From: Thamnidium elegans
Lineage: Eukaryota; Mucoromycota; Mucoromycetes; Mucorales; Mucoraceae
Length of the DNA stretch: 64,000 bases
Direction of reading: 5' to 3'
Assembly: GCA_025201345.1 (NCBI GenBank)
Contig: JAIXMG010000030.1
Location: forward strand, 248,001-312,000
Both the position numbers and the translations under genes were made by a program. The notes beneath the pieces were generated by a model. That model did not search any database. It was given only the letters and a program-made list of their open reading frames with translations, and was not told the DNA's origin. Below are positions 11,561-21,793 of the stretch, piece by piece (position 1 is the first letter of the stretch; each line of letters starts with the position of its first letter).

Positions 11561-11837
11561 ATAAAATATACGGTTTCGCGCAAAGCTTGTGAGTTAAAGC
11601 GCCTTCCACTGGCGTAAAAAAAACTGCTCTTTTATATTTATTGTAGACAATTTTGTGTCTATACTTGTTATCTAAAGCTTCTTCATGACATGTTACTAGA
11701 TAAACTTCTTTTTTTTTTATCTTCGGACACGTCATCATAGCGGAGTCGACACATTGAGCCTGTGTGTGGAAGGTAAAATAAACAAAAAATTTGTCTTGTC
11801 TACCTTACTTTTTTCTCCCCACTCTTTTTATTTAATA

Positions 11838-12214
11838 ATGTTCACAGCATTCAAACGTTTTGCTCTTGAAAAACCTACCATTGCTTGGTCTTTAGTTATT
11901 GGATCTATCGGTAAGAAGAAAAAGAAGAAGATATATAAGCGACATCTTTTTTTAAGAGACATGAATGTTTTTTAAATAATTTGGATTGACAACTAACAAA
12001 AACCCCATGTAGGTCCCGTTTTGGTCTTTACTGTTCCTAAATTTAGACGTGAATACTTGGGATTCAAGGGCGTTGAACATATTCCTATGACATACCCTCG
12101 TAGGTTTTTATATTAAGTTTTTGTATATCAGTGTCAATTAACCCCCTTTTTGTTGTTATTGTAGTTCCTAACCGTGCTCGTACCGCCACTTCTGGTTATG
12201 AAGATAGCGCATAA
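11838..12214 (+). CDS. Mitochondrial complex I 9.5-kDa-type subunit (NDUFA3-like)
   Basis: Three exons (11838-11910, 12013-12099, 12165-12214) give 69 residues. The N-terminus is M-F-T-A-F-K-R-F-A-L-E-K-P, then one hydrophobic helix (W-S-L-V-I-G-S-I-G-P-V-L-V-F), then R-R-E-Y-L-G, I-P-M-T-Y-P-L-P and a short tail. This layout, above all the K-P-x-x-x-x-S-x-V-I-G-S-x-G-P core and the P-M-T-Y-P block, matches the fungal NADH:ubiquinone oxidoreductase 9.5-kDa subunit, the counterpart of NDUFA3. It would be an accessory single-TM subunit in the inner-membrane arm. Its 3' end converges on the Rua1-like gene about 500 bases away. Confidence 0.85.
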
Positions 12215-12608
12215 ACCGTATATTTTAATTAGAAATAAAAAAAAGTTAAATCAGCAATTGAAAGAGTGACAGAATTTTGGATATATGCGAAATGACAGAT
12301 CTTTAAATCCGGGGTTAAAAAATGTGTTTTTTTTATATATGATTGTACAGGAATTTTACGAAAGAGTATAGTATATTGAACCAGCAAAACTCTATATATG
12401 TATATATTTTTTTTGGGATTCTTTTTTTCTTTTCTTTTTTTTTTTTATATACACTTCAAAAAATAAAAAAGAAAAATATACATGCAGACGAAAAAATAAA
12501 AAAAAAAAAAGATACTAAAACTATGTTGAAGAAATAAAGAGGGGGTTTGGGTGATATAATAGGAAAAGTGATTTTTTTTTTCTTTTTAAACCTCAAAAGA
12601 AAAAAGAG

Positions 12609-12659
<51 letters not shown>

Positions 12660-12721
12660 ATATTTTTGGGGGGAGAAAAGGGGCTTTTTAAAGGTTTTTT
12701 GTTATGTTTGAGAAAATAGTT
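12215..12721. other. Convergent intergenic, extreme homopolymers
   Basis: This is the space between two convergent 3' ends. It contains a T-run of more than 40 bases at about 12611-12653 and several A/T blocks. The reverse-strand Lys-rich open frame here is the homopolymer itself. No gene. Confidence 0.6.
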
Positions 12722-14147
12722 TTATCTTTTCTTTGGTACATTAGGTTTTGGTTTATGGTAAACGTGACACTAAAAGTAAGGTTAATAACGAGAAAATAAA
12801 AAAAGATTTTTTTTTTTTACCTTGTGCGCATGACGGTACCAGAGAACACTATTCTTTCTTTTTACATTACTTACAGCAACCCATTGATGACATTGGTGAC
12901 ATAAACCTTCTACCAAGTCCTGATCGACCCAACGTGTTTCAAGGGGCTGTACAAACTCTTTACCGGAAACAGAAGAAATGCCATGAAAGAATTGTTTATG
13001 ATACCTTAATGATATAATTAGTTTATACGTATATAAAATAAATTTTATAATATATTACCAGTATGCACTATTCTTGAGTTGTAACCATTTACCTGGTTTA
13101 CAGGTATCACATAAACCTTCCTTTGACTGTCCATTGTATCTAACCCACTGTGGCGTATATTTATCGCCAGTGAAACGTAACTTTTGTTTACGAGGCCTTG
13201 CTTCGGGATCAGATCTTGCAGCCTCTACATCACGTGTTGACATTTCAGGATAATCTTCTTCATTAGTTTCTAGACTTAGTTCCTCATCAAATTCATCTGT
13301 ATTGTTTGATTTTTGCTTCTTTCTCTTTGGTTTTGCAAGAATAGGTGGGGGATGATGTGACACTTGTTGTTGAGCTTGTTGTTGCTGTTGCTGTTGAGTA
13401 TCCATGGGACCCGATGGTAAAGGTAATTTACCATTGGCAGGATAGTAATATCTTTGTTGCATAGGGTGTTGAGGTGGAAACGTATAACTATAATATTGAT
13501 GCTGCTGCTGTTGTTGTTGTTGTTGCTGGTCTTTGATATCAGGTTGACGAGCAAGCGGATGTAACATAACGCCAGGATGATGATGTTCTTGAGGTTGTTG
13601 TTGTGGATGTTGTTGTTGTTGTTGTTGAGGAGGAGGATAACGAGGATGATACGCATGAGGAGCTAATGGCGAGCTCATGGTAGGGTGATAAAGTCTATTG
13701 TGTTGTCTGGGAGAGATGGGATGGTTCGTGTATTCGACAGTATTATAAGGTTGTTGTTGATGAGGATGTTGAGAATGTAAATCATCATGACTCCAGGTTA
13801 CTTTTGTTGGTGTATTATTATTATAAAAATTTTCTTGTTTAAATACAGGTGCTTCTGGTTGGTGTTGTTGGAGATGATGATAATGATGATGATGATTACT
13901 ATTATTATTATTAGAGCTATGGCCAGTGCTAGTAGTAGAAGAAGAAGGAGCATTGGATGATATATTGTGTAAAAGATCCGGTCTCTCCAAGAAGGCATCG
14001 GACATTGTTTGCCAACTCATATTCACATCATATGAATGACGCCTATTAGCGTCTGTTTCACTTGTTAGTACATCGCCCCAAGAGTTTTTATTTTGAGAAG
14101 GAATAGACATGTCATCTTGCCAATGTTGATGTTGTGCATGAGTTTTA

Positions 14148-14183
<36 letters not shown>

Positions 14184-14764
14184 GATAATATGTTGTAAAT
14201 AAAAAAAAGAGGTTATTAACTGCAATTTAAAAAATAAAAAATAACCAGGTAAAAAAAAATAAAAAAAAAAAAATCTTTTTATGCGCATAATTTAACTCCT
14301 TTTTTCATGCTTATTTTTTATACAGCTGTTGTGTATCCCACCCCCCTTTTTTCCCATTTTTTTTTTATCTCTCTTTTTTATAAGTTACCTTTGTGATCTG
14401 TTTCATTTGCTTTAGGAAACGCTAACAACTTATTAAAGTTTGCTAATAGCATGGCAGCTTCAATGGAGTTTCTCTGTTGCGATAAATGTAAACTCAGTTG
14501 TGCTTCATGATTTAAACCAAAAGGTAAGCCTAAAATGGCAGGACTACTTTTACGTTTATCGTATCGATTTAATAGTAAAGCAGGATTTAAATTGTCTTGT
14601 TGAGAACTACTTGCTTCGTTCCGTACCGGGGTTGAGCTACCTGTTGTTGTATCATATTCCTCTTCCAAAAGTGTTGGCAAGATGTTGGCTGGCTTTATTC
14701 GATCCTCAGAGTAATGATGAGCCACTTTTTCTTCTTTTACTGGAATATAGTCTTGAATGTCCAT
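12722..14764 (-). CDS. Rua1-like transcription regulator, polyQ/H
   Basis: Four exons (14764-14389, 14115-13059, 13004-12821, 12769-12722) give 554 residues in frame. The first two-thirds is disordered and very rich in Gln, His, Asn and Pro, with CAA/CAG runs. A basic patch P-K-R-K-K-Q-K (candidate NLS) precedes an acidic stretch. The C-terminal domain matches the fungal Rua1 C-terminal zinc-binding domain: R-F-T-G-D-x-Y-T-P-Q-W-V-R, then G-L-C-D-T-C-K-P-G-K-W-L, K-N-S-A-Y-W-Y, H-G-I-S, E-T-R-W, G-L-C-H-Q-C and W-Y-R-H-A-H-K-C-H. The best-known member controls glycolipid genes in Ustilago; the target here is unknown. The third and fourth exons are essential, since they supply four Cys/His ligand groups. 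The first intron is long (273 nt) and holds poly-T runs. Confidence 0.88.
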
Positions 14765-14817
14765 AAGTAAAAAAAAACCTTTTTTTTTTTATAAATATAT
14801 ATACTTTGTTAAAAAAA

Positions 14818-14851
<34 letters not shown>

Positions 14852-17576
14852 TTGCTAACTTACGTCTTTTTTTTTGTTGTTGTTGTTATTTATATACAGA
14901 AAGAAAAAAAAATTATATTATATATATAAAAAAGTATATGATATAAAGAGAAGGTTTCAAGAAAAGAAAAAGGAAAAAAAATTCAAGCAAAAAAAAAAAT
15001 AAAGAAAAAAAAAAAAAAAAAAAAAAAAGGATTAACCAATCACCGTGTGAATTGAATTGAGCCTCACATTAATCAATGTGACTGTAATTTTTTTTAAAAA
15101 AAAGCATTATGCTGTAAAAGTCTAGTACATGACAAAAAAAAAAGAAACTGTTTAAAAAATAAGCTTAATAACAGTTGAATAAACATTATTTATATTGATC
15201 ACTTGTAAGGTTTTATTTTGCTGTTACGATGCAAATTACAATAAACATATTGAATTGTATGCATTAGATGGCTTATGGTTTTAAACTCAATGGATTGCTG
15301 ATTGGATATATTTCAGCATGTAGAAATTGATTTGTATAACCATCCCCCTTCCCTCATCTTTTTTTTTGTTCCAATGACGTCAAAGCACTTTTTTTTTCAT
15401 GCCTTTTTGTATTTTTTATGCACTTGGAAAAAAAAAGGTTACAGGGGAAAAATGGAAAACAGTCACTTTTAAGCCATTTTTTTTTTAATTAACTGGTTGT
15501 CATACAAAATATAATACTTGACTATATAAGTTGCACATACACACCTTTCTGTTTAAAAATGATGTCGCACCAAAAAAAAAAGTGTGTTGCATCCTTGGTT
15601 AAATTGGAAAGCAAATCTATGATCAAGCATTTTTTTTTTTGCGTGTTTATTTGATAGAGTTTACTTTTTGCATAATCAAGCGGTGAGTGGCAATTAAAAA
15701 AAAATGTTGAGCACTTATTCCTGTGTACGTTAAACCTTAGGTTTGAAGCGCCAGTTTGCCTGTGGTGGCATAAAAATGATCACCATAGTTATTTATGGCA
15801 GTTGCCCCTGACAACCATCACCGTGGAAACAAAAAATTGTATTTCACTTCAAGAACCGCTGGGGAACCCTTTTTTTTTTAGTTCTACTAGCACCGTTTAA
15901 GTCAAACTTAGCAGTAAATTATAATTAAGCGTGGAAGGGTTTATTAGATTGGTTTTATTTGATGATGAAATGCTAGTTTATCAATCATTAAATTCAATTT
16001 AAATATGTGTTAACATAATCAGTAAGGCAATGCTTTATTGGTGTGTAACTTTTTTTTTTTTTTTTTTTTATGCGTGGTTTTTTTTAAAAACCTCACAAAA
16101 AAGTACATACAAATTAATGCAGTGTCTACTGCATTATACATTCTATGCAGGAAGATAGTAGATATTGGAAACTATTTTGTAGATGTATAATAATAAAAAA
16201 TGAATTGTCCTATAGACTATTACTAGGTGACAGAAAAGATGTCAAAAGTGTTATCTGTCGAAACTATATTGTTGGTGTTTGTTTCAAAGTAATCATTTTA
16301 TCTGTATTTGGTTTTACCTTTATGTAAAACTCATATGACCCCGTTCTTTCGGGTAGGACAGGTGACCTAAAAAATCTGATATATACTCTCTCTTTTTGAT
16401 AAGCCTTTCCTATCTTATTTTTAACGCGAATTGAGACCATATACATATTTATGGGCGTAATATATACGCATAAATGATTAATTGCAATTGACGGAATTTA
16501 TAAAACAGATAAATATTAGACTTTGTTGTTATCGCGAGCAGTAACTTTTTGTTCTGTAGTAGAGTGACAAGTAAGGACAATGCTGTGAAACTAGGAAACA
16601 GTCTGGGGTGGGGTAACTTGGTACAACAAGTCAAGAGAGTCTGCTTTGATAGAATTATGGAATTTCGTTCTAATTTGAATTTATGGTCGCGTCGTAGTTT
16701 TTATTTTTCAACTTTTAGAAAAATCTGGTATTTTTTTATACCTCAAAAAAAAAATAATTTTATAGTACTTCAAGTAGCTTATTTCTACTCTTTTCACTCA
16801 ATGTATTTATCTACTTTAATTCAAGAAGTAATCTCTTTAAGCTAGAAAAAAAAAAGACTACACGTCAAGGTCTAACTAAAATTCCAGTAAAAATTTTGCA
16901 TTAAAAAGACCAGTAATTCGAACGGTCACGGGATATTATTATCATTGGTCAATTAAAGTGAAAAAAATTTTTCATGACAAATATAAAAAGGTTGGCTGTT
17001 GAAGAGTTTTTATTAGATCTTTACCCAAAAAACAATTTAAAAGGTAAATATTTCAAACATATACAATAGTAAAAGAAGAAGAAGGGAAAAAATCCATTTC
17101 TTTAAGAAAGAGATGGGCCAAGGATTAAAAAATATTTGCTACTTCTGAGAGATAATGAGGTTACTAAAATATCACCAAGATCTATGAGGCAGTCAATTTT
17201 TTCTTAACTTCTTTTTTTAAAAAAAATAATGTATTTTATTTTTCTTATACTGATATTTCTTATTTCATAGATCGTGGCTTTGCTTCATACCAAAACGCTT
17301 CCTTTTTTATTTGCTTTTTTAAACTCTTTGTAATAATAATAAAAAACTTTTATATCATTTAATTCTATGTTTCATTTTATCAGTGTTTTTTTGTTTTGTT
17401 TCTACTTTACAAGGGATTTTGTAAAATGAAAAAAAAGTACCGTGTTACGCAAATAGCCCACTGCAAAAAAAAAACGCGGTTTTACTTGTTGTTTGATTGG
17501 TCAATTTTCAATAAATGATCGTCACAAACCAAAAAAAAACTTGCAAGAGAAAAAAAAAAGCAATATAAGCTTACTT

Positions 17577-17607
<31 letters not shown>

Positions 17608-17876
17608 CCAATTATTTTTTTTTTTCGCTCTCTTTCTTTACCCCCCCCCCTTTTTTCTTTTTTTTTTTTTTTTTTTTTTATACAAATATAATAAAAAGGT
17701 AAGGGACTGACTCTTAATTTTTTTTTTTTTTTTTTTTTGGAGCTTGTTATATCGATAAAATAATTTTTTTTCCCTTTCTTTACCCTGGTTTTAATATTTT
17801 TCCGTTTCTAGATATTCTAAAAAAAATAATAATAATAAAAAAAGAAAGGAAGAATACAAAAAAAAAACCCATAAAG
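14765..17876. other. Long intergenic region without supported genes
   Basis: Three kilobases are dominated by A/T homopolymers. Open frames at 16145-16327, 16264-16446 (reverse), 16449-16634 (reverse) and 16549-16845 have no recognisable motif. A short plus-strand piece at about 16974-17043 (M-T-N-I-K-R-L-A-V-E-E-F) ends at a GT donor but has no convincing following exon. The final 300 bases hold poly-T/C tracts and the likely promoter of the BET gene. Confidence 0.5.
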
Positions 17877-20159
17877 ATGAATGTAGATTTAGAAAACCAA
17901 ACGTAAAAATTCTTTACTAGTATACATATGACGCGTTTTATATTGACATTTTCCTTGTAGTCAAGAACAGTTTGAAGAAATTGATACAGCACAGTTGAAA
18001 CCAAAAGTTGAATTAAAAGATAATGTATCGTTATTAGATCGTGGTAAAGGTATTAAAAAGCAGGTAAAGTCATATATAAGAGAGAGAGGGAGAGATAGAA
18101 AGAGAGAGAGAGAAAGGGAATTTTTTTTCTCAAGTACTAAATAACTGGGCTTATATAGTCAAGGACAAACTCACCTTCACCTTCTATACCTCCCGGAAGT
18201 AAAACAAACATGACACGCGATCAAATAAAATATTGTGGAGCAATCATGAGAAACTTGAAGAAACATAGAGATGCTGCTCCTTTTTTACATCCTGTTGACT
18301 ACATTAAACTCAATGTACCTGATTACCCAAAAGTGATCAAGCACCCAATGGACTTGACCACTGTCGACCAAAAATTAAATAACGGCGAGTATGAAAATGT
18401 AGAAGAGTTTATTAACGATATTCGATTGGTGTTTAATAATTGCTTCAAGTTTAACGGGCCTGAAGCCATGATTTCCATGTTGTGTCAAAATGTAGAGTCT
18501 GCCTTTGAAAAGAGTCTAAGACAAATGCCACCATCGAAAGGGGTAAGTAGTATAAAGAGAGAGAGAGGGGGGCTGTGCTAAAAAAAAAAGAGAAAGAGTG
18601 CTGACATTTTAATTAGTCTACACCTCCACCAAGATCTATGTCACCTTCGTTATTTGATCAGGATGAAGGAGATAAAGTAAAAAAGAGAAAAAAACAAGCT
18701 ATAAATAACAACAAATCTGTACCTATAACCCACAATTCGCACGTAAATACACACATCACTTCACCTCAACATAACGGACGTCGTATTTCCGAAGACGGCA
18801 GACCTAAAAGAGAGATTCATCCACCTCCATCTAAGGACTACCCTGAACCAATGACAAAGCGACGTAACCCTCGAAAGAACGATTTGCAAATGAAGTTCTG
18901 TCAGCAAACACTACGAGAATTAAAAAAGAGCAAGTACAGAGACATCAATTACCCTTTCTTGCAACCTGTTGATGTCGTGGCATTAAATATTCCAGATTAT
19001 GTGGATATTGTTAAACATCCAATGGATTTAGCTACAATCGAACGTAAATTAGCTGAAGGCGATTATGACGAACCTGAACAGTTTGAACAAGATATACGTT
19101 TAATGTTTAATAATTGCTACCTCTATAACCCTCCTACTTTACCTGTACACAAGATGGGTAAAGAATTGGAAAAGGCATTTGATGAAAAATGGGCTCAAAG
19201 ACCTTCTACTCCTGTATCTAACCCTGTCATTGATGAACATGTAGAAGAGTTTGAAGAGGTTGTTCAAGAAGAAGAGGAGGAAGAGGAGGAGGAAGAGTCT
19301 GACCAAGACGGTAAGTTTCGTAAAAAAAAAAAATCTTATTTGACAAAAGAACCCAAACTTATATTATTTATATAACTTGCTAGACCGCGATCAAAAGATT
19401 GCAGAATTAGAACGCCATATTGCTACTATCTCTCAACAAATCGCATCAATAAAATCACTCAAGAGAAAAAAGCCTGAAAGACCACCTCCACGTCGTCAAA
19501 GTAAACCTGTAGTAAAAGAAAAGAAGACGGTAGTAAAAGAAAAACGAAAGAGAGTAAATAAGAAGAAGGAACCACCACAACAAGCACATAAATCTATCAG
19601 TGTAGGATTAAGAGAGGAATTACCCGAATTTACGTTTGATCAAAAGAAGGATTTGAGTGAACGTATTAATAATTTATCGGGTGATCGATTAAATACTGTA
19701 GTGAATATTATCCAAAGTTCTATGCCCAATTTGGATGGAGTAAGTGCCTTTTTTCTTTTTTAAAAAATAATAATAATTAATAGCTTCTTTTTTTACTAAC
19801 ATAATTTATATAGCAAGGACAAGAGGAAATTGTACTGGATATCGATTCACTCGATAGACCCACTCTGCACCGGTTGCACGAGTTTGTTAATGGTGAAAGT
19901 TTAGTTACCAAAAAATCTTCATCGCCTTCTTCTAAACGACCAAGAACGCATTATTCTGAAAGAGATGCAGACCGCAAGATACGTCAACTTGAACAAACAC
20001 TACAAAAGTTTAACCCTAATTCCGGTATGTTATTTATACATGTACTTTTATATTATATGTATACTAATACTACAAAAAATAGACTCTTCCAGTGAAAGCG
20101 GAGATTCCGATAGTTCATCTGGTTCCGACTCTGATGATTCTGGCAGTAGTTCTGATTAG
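17877..20159 (+). CDS. BET-family double bromodomain protein (Bdf1-like)
   Basis: Seven exons (17877-17902, 17961-18063, 18159-18542, 18617-19310, 19384-19739, 19814-20024, 20083-20159) give 616 residues. Bromodomain 1 (about residues 60-165) has P-F-L-H-P-V-D, K-H-P-M-D-L-T-T and the acetyl-lysine-binding Asn in N-N-C-F-K-F-N. Bromodomain 2 (about 270-375) has P-F-L-Q-P-V-D, K-H-P-M-D-L-A-T and N-N-C-Y-L-Y-N. An acidic Glu run, a coiled-coil and basic region, and an ET domain follow (F-T-F-D-Q-K-K-D-L-S to H-E-F-V). The tail is Ser/Asp/Gly-rich. BET proteins read acetylated histone H4 and recruit TFIID or chromatin remodellers. The 26-nt first exon is inferred from phase and a clean ATG. The gene converges on EB1. 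Confidence 0.94.
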
Positions 20160-20469
20160 ATGTAGATACCTTTTCCACTTCTCTCTTTTTTTTCTTTTTT
20201 TTTTATATACATTTTATATATATACTCTCTTAAAAAAAAAAAAAATTACATTTCAAAAAAAAAAAAATAACAAAATAAAAACCACACAAATCGCAATAAT
20301 AATAAAAATCACAACAAATCGCAATACTAGTAATAATAAAAAAAAAATGTATATATATATTTGTATGTATATTTTTTGGGGGGTAGATTGCTTGAAAAAT
20401 AAAGGATTTTTTTTGTGGGTGTAAAAAGGGTGTATGTGAGGGGGATATACTTTCATAAAAAAAAAAAAT
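20160..20469. other. Convergent 3' intergenic space
   Basis: This 310-bp A/T-rich gap lies between the tail-to-tail BET and EB1 genes, with poly-A/poly-T blocks that could serve polyadenylation in both directions. No gene. Confidence 0.6.
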
Positions 20470-21625
20470 CTAAAAAGTTTCATCATCATATTCTAAAGCT
20501 TTTAATTCTTCTTCCTCAGGAGGAACTTCAAAGCCTTCTTCAGTACTGTACAAGATGGTTTGAACACTTTGTAAAATGGGGAAAGCTTCATGGTCTTCCA
20601 AGTTACGGTCAGTTTCTTGACAATTTAATTCAACAGCCTCCAAGTTTTCTTGAACGTCGATTTCGATTTCTCGTAACTTTCCAAAATAGAAATCACGTTC
20701 CTTTTCAAGTCCATCCACAGTTAACTTGAGTTCAGCAATTTGCTTGTTCAAGTCAATAATCATGGTAGCTGAGTGGTTGTCTAAAACACTGGCGCGTCCA
20801 CCTCGACTGACACTGCGTGAAGCAGGTGTCTTTGTTGCCTTCTTACCGGCAGAACTGACTCGACCAGAACTGGTACCGGAGGATCGTGTGCCGGCACTAG
20901 CAGGTGGTGCTCCACCTAATCCTTTACGGCGTCCTACTGCATCGTATTCTCCTCCTGGGTAATTTTGGTCCCAGAACTTCTTTACCCATTGCATAAACTC
21001 CAAATTATCTTGAAGTTTACATTTTGTTAACTTGTCAACTGGAACAATCTATTATAAGAAAATAAAAAATATGAGTCGATTTTCTATATATATATATATT
21101 TTTTTGATGTTGTACATACCTTGTCAACCCTGTTATTATTATTTTTTTTTTCAAAAAAAAGAAAAAAAGAAGGAGTTTGGTAGAATAGGAGTAATAAGTA
21201 ACAAATAAAAAAAAAAAAAAAAAGTATAAAAAGTATACACATATACAGTTGTATGTTCTTTAAGACTTACTTCTTCTTCTTGAACACGTTTTGTAAAATC
21301 TTGTAATTACCGAGGTACTCATATTCAAGCTTTGCTTCAAATTTAACTTTGCTTACAGGTACGTCGCCTAGAGACAAAATAAAGAAAGTTGCTTAGTAAC
21401 AAGTAAAATAGTATATATATTTATGTTCACTCTACCATAGATGGAATCAAAGATTTGACAATAAACAGCACCTAAGAATTATAAAAAAAAGCGTCATTAC
21501 CCCCTTTCTAATTTTCTTTTGCATGTAAAAAAAAACTTACCAGTTCCAGCTTGTTCGATTTTAGTATATCTGGTTTGTAAAAGGTCGTTTAACCATGCCA
21601 ATAATTCCGTACGAGATTCACCCAT
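20470..21625 (-). CDS. EB1/MAPRE microtubule plus-end protein
   Basis: Five exons (21625-21541, 21471-21436, 21367-21271, 21129-21120, 21048-20470) give 268 residues, the usual EB1 length. The calponin-homology domain is recognisable through [28 protein letters not shown] and [14 protein letters not shown] Ser/Gly/Ala linker follows, then the EB-homology coiled coil with [10 protein letters not shown] and an acidic C-terminus ending D-D-E-T-F. EB1 tracks growing microtubule ends and recruits CAP-Gly and SxIP partners. The fourth exon is only 10 nt long: it supplies G-V-D-K of the conserved F-K-x-x-x-V-D-K-I-V-P-V-D-K-L block, and without it the frame is broken. The stop codon TAG is at 20472-20470. 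Confidence 0.95.
21120..21129 (-). other. 10-nt microexon of EB1
   Basis: GGTTGACAAG is flanked by an AG acceptor (21131-21130) and a GTATGT donor (from 21119). It joins exon 3 (ending AA in phase 2) to exon 5 (starting ATT) and restores V-D-K, which is invariant in EB1 proteins. Exon 3 spliced directly to exon 5 shifts the frame into a stop. Confidence 0.85.
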
Positions 21626-21793
21626 TTTTTTAATTCCGAAAGTTAGAGAAGGAGAGAGGAAGAAGAAGAAGAAAAAAAAGAAAAAAATAACAAAATTTTT
21701 TTATATGTAACACGTGGTTTTTTTTTTTTTTTTTTTTTTAAAAAAAAAGTATGCAGGTTTTTATTATATATTTTTCCCATTTGTGACGTATTA

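Noticed and set aside
12456..12659. Reverse-strand Lys-rich open frame
   Set aside because: It is the translation of a T-run of more than 40 bases; no coding signal.
13276..13656. Asn-rich reverse-strand frame and neighbouring frame at 13798-13998
   Set aside because: Shifted-frame translations of the polyQ/polyH codon repeats of the Rua1-like gene.
16145..16845. Cluster of 60-98-codon frames on both strands
   Set aside because: No conserved motif, no paired splice sites, and frames overlap on opposite strands; listed only as intergenic.
16974..17043. Possible first exon (M-T-N-I-K-R-L) ending at a GT donor
   Set aside because: No following exon continues the frame convincingly; the next acceptor leads into low-complexity sequence and a stop.
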